In this document: positions 7,997-17,519 of the stretch, in pieces | Numbering within the stretch: the stretch's first letter is position 1 | Layout: the number at the start of each line of letters is the position of its first letter | Assembly (NCBI GenBank): GCA_017625725.1 | Contig: JAGAKH010000023.1 | Span: 35,292 to 99,291 of the forward strand | DNA: 64,000 nt | Source of the DNA: Bacteroidales bacterium | GTDB lineage: Bacteria > Bacteroidota > Bacteroidia > Bacteroidales > UBA932 | Direction: 5' to 3' | Notes under the pieces: generated by a model | Database searches by the model: none | Seen by the model: only the letters and a program-made list of their open reading frames with translations | Told to the model about the DNA's origin: nothing | Made by a program: the position numbers and the translations under genes

Positions 7997-9556
7997 ATGA
8001 AGATATTAGGACTATTATTGATGTCTTCTCTGCTTCTGTCTTCCATGGGATGCACAGCGGAAGATATCCAGCAGGAAGGAGGTTATGAGCTTACTGACCT
8101 GGAGCCGATAACTGTCAGCAGGATAGCGAAGACAGAAGAGGGCAAGCCATATCTGGAAGTGGATGGAAAACCTTTCCCTGTGTATGGAGCTCAGATCAGA
8201 GTGGATATCTTCAAGTCTGTGGACAAGCTGAGCAGGCAGGAGATAGAAAGCTATTTCGCCACAGCACAGGATCTGGGTATCAATTCTGTCCAGGTCTCAT
8301 ATCCTTGGGCTTTTCTTGAGCCAAAGAAGGACCAGTGGCAGTTTGAGGAAATCGATATGATCCTTGAATTCGCCAATAAATATGACCTTAAGGTCGAACT
8401 TCTCTGGTTCAGTACGAATATGATCGGTGATACATATTCATGGCTTGTTCCTTTATACATTCTTCAGGAGCCTTCGATCCGTCTCAAACGAGAGGGTGAT
8501 GCCGGCTGGCACGGACTCTACGGTTATACCTATTCGCTTCAGATGCATGATGCATGGGTGCTTGAACGTGAAGTGAATGCCGTGTCGGTTCTCTTCTCGC
8601 ACATCCGCGAATGGGACAATGCCAACGGCAACCGTCATCCTGTCATAACCTGTCAGGTCCATAATGAGCCTGATGCTCTTGTGAGATGGAGACTTGATGA
8701 AAAGAAGATCTCGCACAAGGACAGAACGATGCTGACCAAGAAGGAAGCCTGGGACATGACCCTTGAGCCGCTTACTACTGTAGGAATAGCAATTCAGAAC
8801 AGTCACTACAAGGTGGCTACCAGAACGAATGTCATTTCCGGTGACGGCGTGAACGACTTCCCTCAGACTCCGGGAATTTCACCGAAGGATGTATATGCCC
8901 TCCAGGGTATAGACTTCGTCAGCTTCGACCCATATAAGGAGCATGTGAATGAAATCGCCTACGAGGTAAGTCAGTATGCGTCGCTTCCGGGCAACTATCC
9001 GTTGATAGCAGAGAATCGAGGTAATTTCGCCAATACGGCGAGCCTGATGCTTGTGGCATCTGCTCTCGGCGGAGGTTATGACATCTATGACCTTGCTACC
9101 AGCCGTTACATCACATCCAACAGCAAGCCTCCTTTTGACTCAGAAGGTATCTACTATCAGGATCTCACACCGAAGCCTCATGTGCCTCAGGTAAAGATGC
9201 TTCTGAAGGGACTTGTGGGTGCGGCTGAAGACGTCGCCCTGACCTCGACGGATAATTTCGCGGCCTTCAACATCAGGACCGACTATCCGGAAAAGGAACT
9301 CTCCCAGACCATAAGGACAACAGGGGCGGAACTCGCATTCAGGACATCAAAGGGAGCATTGGCCTTCGTGCTTGACAGAGGTGACGAACTGGTTGCTTAT
9401 GCCACCGAGGACTCTGAACTGACTGTCGGAAACGGAACAGTGACAGGAGGCAACAGCATAACGCTCAAGGCTGGTCAGATCTATCGTCTGGAGTTCAGGT
9501 CTTCAGGCAGACTGACAAGCACTGTGAAAAATAACATTGGAACTATATTTAACTAA
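7997..9556 (+). CDS. Lipoprotein glycosidase-like protein (GH42/GH35-like TIM barrel, DUF4978-type)
   Basis: A 519-residue lipoprotein (signal ending LLSSMGC, then TAEDIQQEGG). It has the look of a retaining clan-A glycosidase: YLEVDGKPFPVYGAQ opening, the likely acid/base in QVHNEPD and the likely nucleophile in PLIAENRGN, followed by a C-terminal beta domain (VAYATEDSELTVGN). The family occurs in Bacteroidota loci as a predicted glycoside hydrolase; the B. thetaiotaomicron ribose locus carries one (RusGH). A second related gene lies at 14752-16230. Substrate is unknown; a ribosyl or ribonucleoside-linked glycan is a guess from context. Six bases separate it from the permease gene and three from susC. 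Confidence 0.7.
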   Translation: MKILGLLLMSSLLLSSMGCTAEDIQQEGGYELTDLEPITVSRIAKTEEGKPYLEVDGKPFPVYGAQIRVDIFKSVDKLSRQEIESYFATAQDLGINSVQVSYPWAFLEPKKDQWQFEEIDMILEFANKYDLKVELLWFSTNMIGDTYSWLVPLYILQEPSIRLKREGDAGWHGLYGYTYSLQMHDAWVLEREVNAVSVLFSHIREWDNANGNRHPVITCQVHNEPDALVRWRLDEKKISHKDRTMLTKKEAWDMTLEPLTTVGIAIQNSHYKVATRTNVISGDGVNDFPQTPGISPKDVYALQGIDFVSFDPYKEHVNEIAYEVSQYASLPGNYPLIAENRGNFANTASLMLVASALGGGYDIYDLATSRYITSNSKPPFDSEGIYYQDLTPKPHVPQVKMLLKGLVGAAEDVALTSTDNFAAFNIRTDYPEKELSQTIRTTGAELAFRTSKGALAFVLDRGDELVAYATEDSELTVGNGTVTGGNSITLKAGQIYRLEFRSSGRLTSTVKNNIGTIFN

Positions 9557-9559
9557 CTT

Positions 9560-12500
9560 ATGAGACATTCTGGCAAATCAATTGTCATGGTTCTTGCTGC
9601 CATCTTTTTGTGCATCAATTCGTTTGCACAGCAGAGGGTTTCAGGAACGGTGACAGATCTTCAGGGGGCCGGGCTTCCTGGAGTTTCAGTGGTAGGAACA
9701 CTGAATGGCAGTACGACAGGTGCAGTTACGGATAACAATGGAAAATATACCGTATCGGTAGATCCGGGTTCTTCTATTGTCTTCAGCTGCATCGGTTATG
9801 ATACGCTGACTGAAGCAGTGGGCAGCAGGGCTGTTATCAATGTATCCCTTACGGAAGACATTGAAATGGTGGAGGAGTCTGTTGTTGTCGGATTCGCGAC
9901 GCAGAAAAAGATCAACCTCACCGGTTCGGTAACTACTGTGGATTCCGATCAGATTGAAAACGTACCTGTAAGAAATGCGGTTCTTGCCCTTCAGGGACAG
10001 GTTCCCGGATTGAACATCAAGCAGACCAGCGGTCAGATGGGACACAATCCTTCCATCAATCTGCGAGGTGTGGGTACTATCGGTGAAGGCTCTTCAGGAG
10101 CTGTTCTCGTTCTGATCGACGGTATGGAAGGCGACCTCTTCAGCCTTAACCCTCAGGACATCGAGAGCATCTCCGTCCTTAAGGATGCCGCAGCTTCTTC
10201 CATCTATGGATCAAGGGCACCTTTCGGAGTGATACTCGTGACAACCAAGAAGGGTAAGGAAGGAAAGATGCAGGTCAACTACAACAACAATTTCCGCTTC
10301 AACTCCCCTCTGAATCTTCCTTCATCGGCAGATTCTTATTCATGGGCACTCTATTTCAATGAGGCTGCAAACAATGACGGAAATGCGGATGACATTTCTC
10401 CGGCACGTCTGCAGAGAATCAAGGATTATCAGGACGGAGTCATTTCCTATAATACTATACCTGTCGGAAACCAGTGGGGAACGGCCTACACCGAGGGAAA
10501 TGACAACATCGACTATTATGATGTGTTCTTCAAGGATCTGACTACTGCCCAGGAGCACAATCTCAGCATCTCTGGAGGAAACAAGACCATTAATTACTAC
10601 ATTTCCGGCAACTACATGAAGGAAGACGGACTCTTCTCCTTCGAGGATGTCAATCTTGACGGAATGTCGAGGATGAATGTGGCAGGAAAGGTCGAGGCAC
10701 GTCCTAAGGACTGGCTCACAGTAAGCTACAGCTCAAGGTTCATCAAGGAAGATTATTTCGAGCCTTCTGCACTTTCTTATGCCGGCGATAATGAGGGACG
10801 TAACATCCTGTGGTACTTCGGACAGTATCTATGGCCGGTTGCTCCGCTTTATGACCCTAACGGAATCCTCTTCAATGACCTCGCCCTGAGATTCAGCCGC
10901 GGTGGTACCAGATCGACTTCCAACATTTCATCAATCCACCAGTTCAATTTTGTTCTGGAGCCAGTGAAGGGATGGAGGATCGTAGGAGATGCCAACTACC
11001 GTTATCGTTCATATTATAACACAGTGGTTGACAAGACAGTATGGCAGACATGTATCGACGGTGTATCCAAAGGCTCTGTGTGGGATGACCATTCAGGTGT
11101 TTCAAACAGCGTGGGCAGAAACCAGTATACCAACCTCAATCTCTACACAGACTACGAAAAGAATCTCTCCGGTCACTATTTCAAGGTAATGGCTGGTGCT
11201 CAGGCTGAGATGTATCATGTGGACAACACCTATGCAAGGAAGGAAGGTCTCATCGTACCTTCAATCCCTACTATCGACACTTCATCAGGCCTCTACAATG
11301 GTGAGGAAGTGTCTCCGATTGTAGGAGGTGGTTCAAGCTCATGGAGGACCCTCGGATTCTTCGGCCGTATCAACTATAACTACAAGGAGCGTTACCTTCT
11401 CGAGGCCAACCTCAGATATGACGGTTCCTCACGTTTTGCGGCTGATAAGCGTTGGGGTCTTTTCCCTTCTGTATCAGTTGGTTACAACATCGCAAAGGAG
11501 CCTTACTTCGAGCCTCTTGCAGATTATGTAAGCGTGTTGAAACTCAGGGCTTCATACGGATCCCTCGGTAACCAGAACACACATTCTTATTATCCGACCT
11601 TCGAACTAATGGGCTTCGCCAATTCTGCAGGCAACTGGCTTATCAACGGCAGCAAGCCTAACATCGCATGGCCGGCAAGCCTTATAAGCAAGCTTCTGAC
11701 CTGGGAGAAGATCAAGTCATGGAATGTCGGACTCGACTTCGCCGCTTTCCAGAACAGACTCACCGGATCGGTTGAAGGCTTTGTCCGCAGGACAGAAGAC
11801 ATGATCGGACCTGCAGATGAACTTCCAGTAATCCTCGGTACATCGGTTCCTAAGACCAATAACACTGACCTTGTCTCAAAGGGATTCGAACTTGAAATCG
11901 CATGGAATGACAGGGCATTCGGAGAACTTGACTACGGTGTACGCTTCGTCCTTTCAGATGCAGTGACCACAGTGACAAAATACTCAAATCCGTCAAAGAC
12001 CCTCGGAACATATTACGAAGGCATGACCCTGGGTGACTTCTACGGATACGAGTCAATCGGTATCGCCAGGACAGATGACGAGATGCTCGAACACCTCATC
12101 ACCATTCCTAACGGCGGTCAGAATGCAATCGGACAGAATTGGCAGGCGGGTGACATCATGTACAGAGATCTCAACGGTGACGGAAAGATCGACTCAGGTT
12201 CATGGACTACAGATGACCACGGTGACCTCAGAATCATCGGTAACAGCACTCCAAGATATAACTTCGGTCTCGACCTGAATCTTGCTTGGAGAGGAATCGA
12301 TTTGAGAGTCTTCCTGCAGGGTGTCGGAAAACGCGACTTCTTCCAGCATGGTAAATACTTCTTCGGAAGCTGCGGATGGAGCAAATGGGGAACAATGGTT
12401 CTCGACCAGCATCTTGATTACTTCCGTAATGATGAGGACAATCCTCTCGGACTTAACCTTGACAGCTACTATCCGAGACCTTACCTTGATACAGAAAAGA

Positions 12501-12760
12501 ACGTCCAGTGGCAGACCCTTTATGTTCAGGATGCCTCTTATATAAGACTCAAGAACCTGCAGATCGGTTATACCTTCCCTGACAAGTGGATGAACAAGGT
12601 GGGAATCCAGAATCTCAGAGTATATCTGTCTGGAGAGAACCTTCTTACATTTACAAGGATGTCGGATCTTTTCGATCCTGAGACAATCGGTGAGAACGAG
12701 ACCGGTAATGTTTATCCTCTTCACAGGACATGTTCGTTCGGTCTGAGTGTTACATTCTAA
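9560..12760 (+). CDS. SusC-family TonB-dependent outer-membrane transporter
   Basis: A 1066-residue SusC-like protein: signal peptide ending NSFAQ, a carboxypeptidase-regulatory-like domain (VSGTVTDLQGAGLPGVSVVG, about residues 26-105), a TonB-box-like EESVVVGFATQKK, a plug domain (about 120-240, ISVLKDAAASSIYGSRAPFGVILVTTKKG) and a 22-strand barrel ending in a SusC-type LSVTF. Unlike the SusC at 41185 it has no STN domain, in keeping with control by the LacI protein rather than an anti-sigma factor. Paired with SusD (12778), it should carry ribose-containing ligands such as nucleosides or oligomers across the outer membrane; ligand inferred from neighbours. Confidence 0.93.
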   Translation: MRHSGKSIVMVLAAIFLCINSFAQQRVSGTVTDLQGAGLPGVSVVGTLNGSTTGAVTDNNGKYTVSVDPGSSIVFSCIGYDTLTEAVGSRAVINVSLTEDIEMVEESVVVGFATQKKINLTGSVTTVDSDQIENVPVRNAVLALQGQVPGLNIKQTSGQMGHNPSINLRGVGTIGEGSSGAVLVLIDGMEGDLFSLNPQDIESISVLKDAAASSIYGSRAPFGVILVTTKKGKEGKMQVNYNNNFRFNSPLNLPSSADSYSWALYFNEAANNDGNADDISPARLQRIKDYQDGVISYNTIPVGNQWGTAYTEGNDNIDYYDVFFKDLTTAQEHNLSISGGNKTINYYISGNYMKEDGLFSFEDVNLDGMSRMNVAGKVEARPKDWLTVSYSSRFIKEDYFEPSALSYAGDNEGRNILWYFGQYLWPVAPLYDPNGILFNDLALRFSRGGTRSTSNISSIHQFNFVLEPVKGWRIVGDANYRYRSYYNTVVDKTVWQTCIDGVSKGSVWDDHSGVSNSVGRNQYTNLNLYTDYEKNLSGHYFKVMAGAQAEMYHVDNTYARKEGLIVPSIPTIDTSSGLYNGEEVSPIVGGGSSSWRTLGFFGRINYNYKERYLLEANLRYDGSSRFAADKRWGLFPSVSVGYNIAKEPYFEPLADYVSVLKLRASYGSLGNQNTHSYYPTFELMGFANSAGNWLINGSKPNIAWPASLISKLLTWEKIKSWNVGLDFAAFQNRLTGSVEGFVRRTEDMIGPADELPVILGTSVPKTNNTDLVSKGFELEIAWNDRAFGELDYGVRFVLSDAVTTVTKYSNPSKTLGTYYEGMTLGDFYGYESIGIARTDDEMLEHLITIPNGGQNAIGQNWQAGDIMYRDLNGDGKIDSGSWTTDDHGDLRIIGNSTPRYNFGLDLNLAWRGIDLRVFLQGVGKRDFFQHGKYFFGSCGWSKWGTMVLDQHLDYFRNDEDNPLGLNLDSYYPRPYLDTEKNVQWQTLYVQDASYIRLKNLQIGYTFPDKWMNKVGIQNLRVYLSGENLLTFTRMSDLFDPETIGENETGNVYPLHRTCSFGLSVTF

Positions 12761-12777
12761 GAAAGATTGAAAAGAGT

Positions 12778-14748
12778 ATGAAAAAGATATTGAAATATAT
12801 TCTTGGCATTTCCGCAGCCTCTGTCATGGCTATGGGATGCGATGCGTTCCTGGATCTGGAACCGGAATCAGCTCTCTCTCCTGAGCAGTATCTTACTACC
12901 GAGGATAATGTGGCTGCCTACGTGACGGATCTATACAATACGATGGGAGTTCATGGAACTACCAGCTGGGGAACATGGAAGAATGATGCCCACACCGACA
13001 ATATGGCCTATGCCAACCCTAGCGATGCATTCGCACCAGGTTATTGGAAGGTGGGACAGACCGGCGGAAGCTACGGCTTTACCGAAATCTACCGCTGCAA
13101 CTATTTCTTTGACAATGTCCTCGAACAGTTTGAGGCCGGGAAGATCACCGGTATTGCAGCCAATGTCCGTCATTATATCGGTGAGGTGTATTTCTTCAGG
13201 GCATGGTGCTATTTCCAGAAACTTCAGTCTCTCGGAGATTTCCCTATAGTGAAGAATATCCTTCCGGATGATCTTGAGACACTCAAGGCTGCCAGTGTTC
13301 GTCAGCCAAGAAATGAGGTTGCAAGATTCATTCTTGAGGACCTTGACACAGCAATCGAGTATATGCTTGACAACGCCCCTCGAGGAGGTCGTAACAGGGT
13401 GTCAAAGGATGCGGCAAGAATGCTCAAGTCAAGGGTTGCCCTTTATGAAGGAACCTGGCTCAAGTATTTCAAGGGAACGGCAATGGTACCGGGATCAGCA
13501 GACTGGCCAGGAAAGGCAAGTCATCCAGATTATGTATTCCCTGCCGGAAGCATTGATGCGGAAATCGAGTTCTTCCTTGACGAATGCATGAAGGAGTCTA
13601 AGATCATCGCCGACAAATATCCGCTTGTTCAGAACACAGGCGTATTCCAGAGCTCGGCATCTGAACCATCCAATCCTTATTTCGACATGTTCGGAGCATC
13701 GGATATGTCTCCATACAAGGAAGTGATCCTTTGGAAGTCATACAGCGTGTCTGAAGGTGTGACCAACTCAGTAGTGGAGTTTGCATCGGCTTCCAATCAG
13801 GGTTACGGCCTGACAAAGAGTATGGTGGAGGCTTTTGTGATGAAGAACGGACTCCCTATCTATGCAAGTGGAAGCGGATATCCTGGTGATGCCGACCTTC
13901 TCAGAATTACAGAGGGACGTGATCCGCGTGCCGAGATATTCATAAAGAAGCCGGGCGATGTGAACCTCCACAGCGAAGGTGGTCCGGAGTCGTTTATGGT
14001 TGAACCATGGCCGTATGTTACAAGCGGTACAGCTTCCATGAAGTATACTACAGGATACACAAGCAGAAAGGGACTTAACTTCGACGGAGCTCAGTCTGTA
14101 AGGGACAAGAGTGTCGTAGGTTCCATCATCTTCAGAGCTACGGAGGCTTATCTCAATTACATGGAGGCTTGCTACGAGAAGACAGGAGCTATAGACTCTG
14201 ATGCTCAGAAATATTGGAATGCGATCAGAGACCGTTCCGGCCTTCCAAGCTATCAGATCACCATCGACAACACCGATATGGACATTGAAAAGGAAAACGA
14301 CTGGGGTGCATGGTCAGCAGGACAGGTTGTGGATCCGGTGCTTTTCAACATCCGTCGTGAGCGTCGTTGCGAACTTATGGCAGAAGGTTTCCGTCCAGCC
14401 GATGTACGCAGATGGAGGGCTATGGATCAGATGATAGACACCCCATGGCATCCTCTCGGAGTGAATCTCTGGGACAATCTTGCAACAAATCCTGACTTCC
14501 TTGCAAGAAACAACAACTCGCTTAAAGAGAACGAGAACATCTCCCCAAGGGATTTCAGCAAATATCTTGCACCATATCATGTGCTTTCAAACAACAGGGT
14601 ATATGACGGATATCGTTGGAAGATGGCTCATTATCTGGATCCTATAGCAGTTCAGCACTTCCTCATTACCGGAAACGGTGAAGTTACTGAATCATCTCTA
14701 TATCAGAATCCGGGATGGCCTCAGCAGGCAGGAATGGGAGCTGAATAA
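12778..14748 (+). CDS. SusD-family outer-membrane ligand-binding lipoprotein
   Basis: A 656-residue RagB/SusD protein. The start at 12778 gives a lipoprotein signal (MKKILKYILGISAASVMAMGC, then DAFLDLEPE); an upstream ATG at 12730 would overlap susC and lacks a signal, so it is not used. The body has the TPR-rich SusD pattern, with GEVYFFRAWCYFQKLQSLGDFP, KDAARMLKSRVALYEGTW, EAYLNYMEACYE and the C-terminal NIRRERRCELMAEGFRPADVRRWR. It caps the SusC at 9560 on the cell surface and binds the imported ligand. Confidence 0.93.
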   Translation: MKKILKYILGISAASVMAMGCDAFLDLEPESALSPEQYLTTEDNVAAYVTDLYNTMGVHGTTSWGTWKNDAHTDNMAYANPSDAFAPGYWKVGQTGGSYGFTEIYRCNYFFDNVLEQFEAGKITGIAANVRHYIGEVYFFRAWCYFQKLQSLGDFPIVKNILPDDLETLKAASVRQPRNEVARFILEDLDTAIEYMLDNAPRGGRNRVSKDAARMLKSRVALYEGTWLKYFKGTAMVPGSADWPGKASHPDYVFPAGSIDAEIEFFLDECMKESKIIADKYPLVQNTGVFQSSASEPSNPYFDMFGASDMSPYKEVILWKSYSVSEGVTNSVVEFASASNQGYGLTKSMVEAFVMKNGLPIYASGSGYPGDADLLRITEGRDPRAEIFIKKPGDVNLHSEGGPESFMVEPWPYVTSGTASMKYTTGYTSRKGLNFDGAQSVRDKSVVGSIIFRATEAYLNYMEACYEKTGAIDSDAQKYWNAIRDRSGLPSYQITIDNTDMDIEKENDWGAWSAGQVVDPVLFNIRRERRCELMAEGFRPADVRRWRAMDQMIDTPWHPLGVNLWDNLATNPDFLARNNNSLKENENISPRDFSKYLAPYHVLSNNRVYDGYRWKMAHYLDPIAVQHFLITGNGEVTESSLYQNPGWPQQAGMGAE

Positions 14749-14751
14749 TAA

Positions 14752-16230
14752 ATGAAGGAAATGAAAAGATTATACACTCTTCTTGCAGTTCTCGCCTTGA
14801 TGTTCGCATGTTCATCTGCCGAACATCCGGAAAATGAGGGCACTTCTCCAGAGGAAAGACCATATCGTCTTACAGTGGACGGCAAGCCGTTCCTCATGTT
14901 GGGAGCTCAGTTGCGTACAGACTTCTTCCGTCAGCTTGACGGAAGAAGACTGGACCAGCTGGACGACTACTTCTCTCTTGCGGCAGGACTGAACATCACC
15001 TGTGTTCAGGTCCCTGTCGGCTGGAGCGATGTGGAAACCGACTACGACGTCTACTCGGATGAGGTGATAAGGGCATTCATCGACTACTGCGAGAAATATG
15101 AAATGAAGCTGGAAATCCTCTGGTTCGGAAGCTATATGTGCGGATACTCGGTAGAAGGTCATCTTCCTGCCTATGTCGTGGCAGATACAAAGACCTATAC
15201 TGAACTTAATCCTTCTGCAGCCTATAAAGGATGGCAGGGAAAGCAGTTCTATCTGACTCCTGGCAACAAGAAGCTGGTTGAGCGTGAAACCAAGGCCGTG
15301 TCGAAGATGATGGAGTTCATCTATGAATATGACAAGGAACTCGGTAATCCTCATACGGTGATAGGCATTCAGGTTGAGAATGAGCCGGATATGCTTGCAA
15401 CCCGTCATAACGGAGCACATGGCTATTCTCCTACAGACCTTTGGCCTGGCCTCCTTTATCACATTGATGAGGTGGGAAAGGCTGTCAAGAATGGTCCTTA
15501 TGATTGCTATACCCGTGTCAATCAGACTTGTACATATGACGACTGGGTGTATTGGAGCAAGAAGGTGGCAGAAAGGGATGGAATCGACTATGTCGGCTTC
15601 GACCCTTATGTGAACGATATTGAGACTGTTGCTGACTGGCTCAGGCAGATTCAGGATATTCCGGGTAACTTCTCTCATATAGCAGAGAACGGAGGAGAGT
15701 TCAATAATAATGACCTCCTTACACTCAAGGCCCTGATCATGGGCTGTGGATATGAGGTGTTCGAGGTCATCACGACTCCTCATCCAAATCTTGTGGACTG
15801 GACACTCAGGGGTGTGTATAACCCTGATTTCACTCCAAAGGGACATACACAGCGCCTTATAGATGCCTATAAGGTCTTCAAGGATGCCTGGTATGACTTT
15901 GCTACGGCACCGGTCGGCGACATGCTCGGTTTCAATCTCCAGAACAGTCAGGGAAAAGCTGTGGCAGAAGAGATTCAGACAGCTTCATCACGTAAGGTGA
16001 AATGGGCAACCACGGACAGAGGAGTAGCCTTTGCTATTGTGGCCAAGGAATATATGACCGTGGGTTCTACCAAGCATGACAAGATAACTCTTGACTTCAC
16101 TCCGTCCAGAGTCGAAGCCGGACATTATGACCAGGACGGCAACTGGGTGGTTACTGCAGATGCTGCGTCACGTTTCGGCAACTCCCTTCTGATGATGCAG
16201 CCATGCACCGTATATAGATTATATTTTTAA
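14752..16230 (+). CDS. Second lipoprotein glycosidase-like protein, paralogous to 7997-9556
   Basis: A 492-residue lipoprotein; the start may be 14752 or the ATG at 14761 (MKRLYTLLAVLALMFAC). It opens with YRLTVDGKPFLMLGAQLRTDF, close to the VDGKPFPVYGAQIRVDIF of the earlier paralogue, and keeps the predicted acid/base (QVENEPD) and nucleophile (HIAENGGEF). It also shares the VGFDPYVNDIET/VSFDPYKEHVNE segment. Two such genes flanking one SusC/D pair suggests either two linkages of one substrate or divergence after duplication. Activity is unknown. Confidence 0.7.
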   Translation: MKEMKRLYTLLAVLALMFACSSAEHPENEGTSPEERPYRLTVDGKPFLMLGAQLRTDFFRQLDGRRLDQLDDYFSLAAGLNITCVQVPVGWSDVETDYDVYSDEVIRAFIDYCEKYEMKLEILWFGSYMCGYSVEGHLPAYVVADTKTYTELNPSAAYKGWQGKQFYLTPGNKKLVERETKAVSKMMEFIYEYDKELGNPHTVIGIQVENEPDMLATRHNGAHGYSPTDLWPGLLYHIDEVGKAVKNGPYDCYTRVNQTCTYDDWVYWSKKVAERDGIDYVGFDPYVNDIETVADWLRQIQDIPGNFSHIAENGGEFNNNDLLTLKALIMGCGYEVFEVITTPHPNLVDWTLRGVYNPDFTPKGHTQRLIDAYKVFKDAWYDFATAPVGDMLGFNLQNSQGKAVAEEIQTASSRKVKWATTDRGVAFAIVAKEYMTVGSTKHDKITLDFTPSRVEAGHYDQDGNWVVTADAASRFGNSLLMMQPCTVYRLYF

Positions 16231-16250
16231 CACCAAACAATAATATCATT

Positions 16251-17513
16251 ATGAAAAAAACACTTTTTGCATGCCTTGCATGCGTTGGAATCCTTCTTTC
16301 TTGTACAAAGGAGAACGAGACTCCGTCAAATCCGACATTGACAACGGATATGGAGGCTATCAATGTTGATTCTGAAGGCGGTTCTGTGAACTTAAAGGTT
16401 ACAGCAAACGTCGGAACCACTACCACCATCACTTATGATTCTGGTGACGGCTGGATCACTCTCATGCCTAAGGTTCTCAAGGGCGACGGTGTTCTTGCAT
16501 TCACATTCTCAAAGTTCCTTGACTATGATGCTACACGTACAGCTAAGGCAACCATCAAGGGAGATGGCGTAGAAAAGGTGATTCCTATCACTCAGACAGG
16601 ACGTCCTAAGCCTGTTGCTACTGAGCTTGATCTGGACAAGTACAATGTCTATGCTGACGTTATCGGAGGTTCATTCGATATCGCTGTCGCTACAGCCGGT
16701 GAGTGGACTGCAACTTCAGATGCTGACTGGTGTACAGTCGAGAACGGTACAGCTCTTGGTGTTGGCACATTTACAATCAAGGTTGCCAAGTCTGAGGACT
16801 ATCAGTACAGGACTGCTAACGTGAAGGTAACTTCAGGTTCTCTCGAGCGTACAGTATTCGTTCAGCACGTAGGAACAAAGATCGGTGACATCGTCTGGGC
16901 TAATGCCAACGTTGACCAGCCTGATACATTCGGTGAGACTTGTGAGACTCTCGGACTTCTCTATCAGTGGAATACAAAGAAGGGTTATCCTTCATACACT
17001 GTTCAGAATACAAATGATACCGGATGCAGCGGAGACACAGGAACTGTAGTGCCTGGTTTTGAAGGCGGAGCAGTAGATGCAATGGCAGAGAAATGGGCCG
17101 AGGAGAACGACCCATGTCCTGACGGATGGAGAGTTCCTACTCATGAAGAACTGAAGAAGCTCATCGGTGATGATGCTCCTCCTGCAAACAAGTTTACTGT
17201 TGACTTCTGGAAACTGCAGGGAATGACTGTTTCAGGAGCTTTCTGCGGACTTGACAGAGAGATCATGAAGGCTGAGTGTACAAGAGGAAACCTTAACGGA
17301 GCCATCTTCATTCCGATTGCAGGTAAGGTCAACCGTGACACCGGCACACAGGACGAGTGGTGGAATGTCATGCTTTGGTCTTCTGAATGTGTAGGACAGA
17401 CTTGGGATATGTTCGGAATCTGGATGTGTTCTGCAAATGACAGCGACGCATATGGTACCGGCGTATGGTATGGTTCAAAAACAGCCATGTCAGTTCGTTG
17501 CGTAAAGAAATAA
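16251..17513 (+). CDS. BACON-BACON-FISUMP surface lipoprotein
   Basis: A 420-residue lipoprotein (ILLSC, then TKENETP). Two BACON-like domains (about residues 30-115, ending VIPITQTGRPKP, and about 120-210, with WTATSDADWCTVENG, ending VFVQHVG) precede a FISUMP domain (GDIVWANANVDQP, GLLYQWNTKKGYP, ENDPCPDGWRVPTHEEL, MSVRCVKK). It occupies the place where SusE/F-like or surface glycan-binding proteins usually sit after susD. BACON domains are thought to extend enzymes from the surface or bind glycans; FISUMP function is unsettled. A role as surface binding protein is inferred. Confidence 0.72.
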   Translation: MKKTLFACLACVGILLSCTKENETPSNPTLTTDMEAINVDSEGGSVNLKVTANVGTTTTITYDSGDGWITLMPKVLKGDGVLAFTFSKFLDYDATRTAKATIKGDGVEKVIPITQTGRPKPVATELDLDKYNVYADVIGGSFDIAVATAGEWTATSDADWCTVENGTALGVGTFTIKVAKSEDYQYRTANVKVTSGSLERTVFVQHVGTKIGDIVWANANVDQPDTFGETCETLGLLYQWNTKKGYPSYTVQNTNDTGCSGDTGTVVPGFEGGAVDAMAEKWAEENDPCPDGWRVPTHEELKKLIGDDAPPANKFTVDFWKLQGMTVSGAFCGLDREIMKAECTRGNLNGAIFIPIAGKVNRDTGTQDEWWNVMLWSSECVGQTWDMFGIWMCSANDSDAYGTGVWYGSKTAMSVRCVKK

Positions 17514-17519
17514 CCCGAC

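Noticed and set aside
14812-15846. Long open frame (344 codons) on the minus strand antisense to the second glycosidase-like gene
   Set aside because: No signal, motif or promoter; the plus-strand gene has clear family motifs. Several other antisense frames of 200-310 codons (17535-18281, 52583-53452, 53862-54797) were rejected for the same reason.
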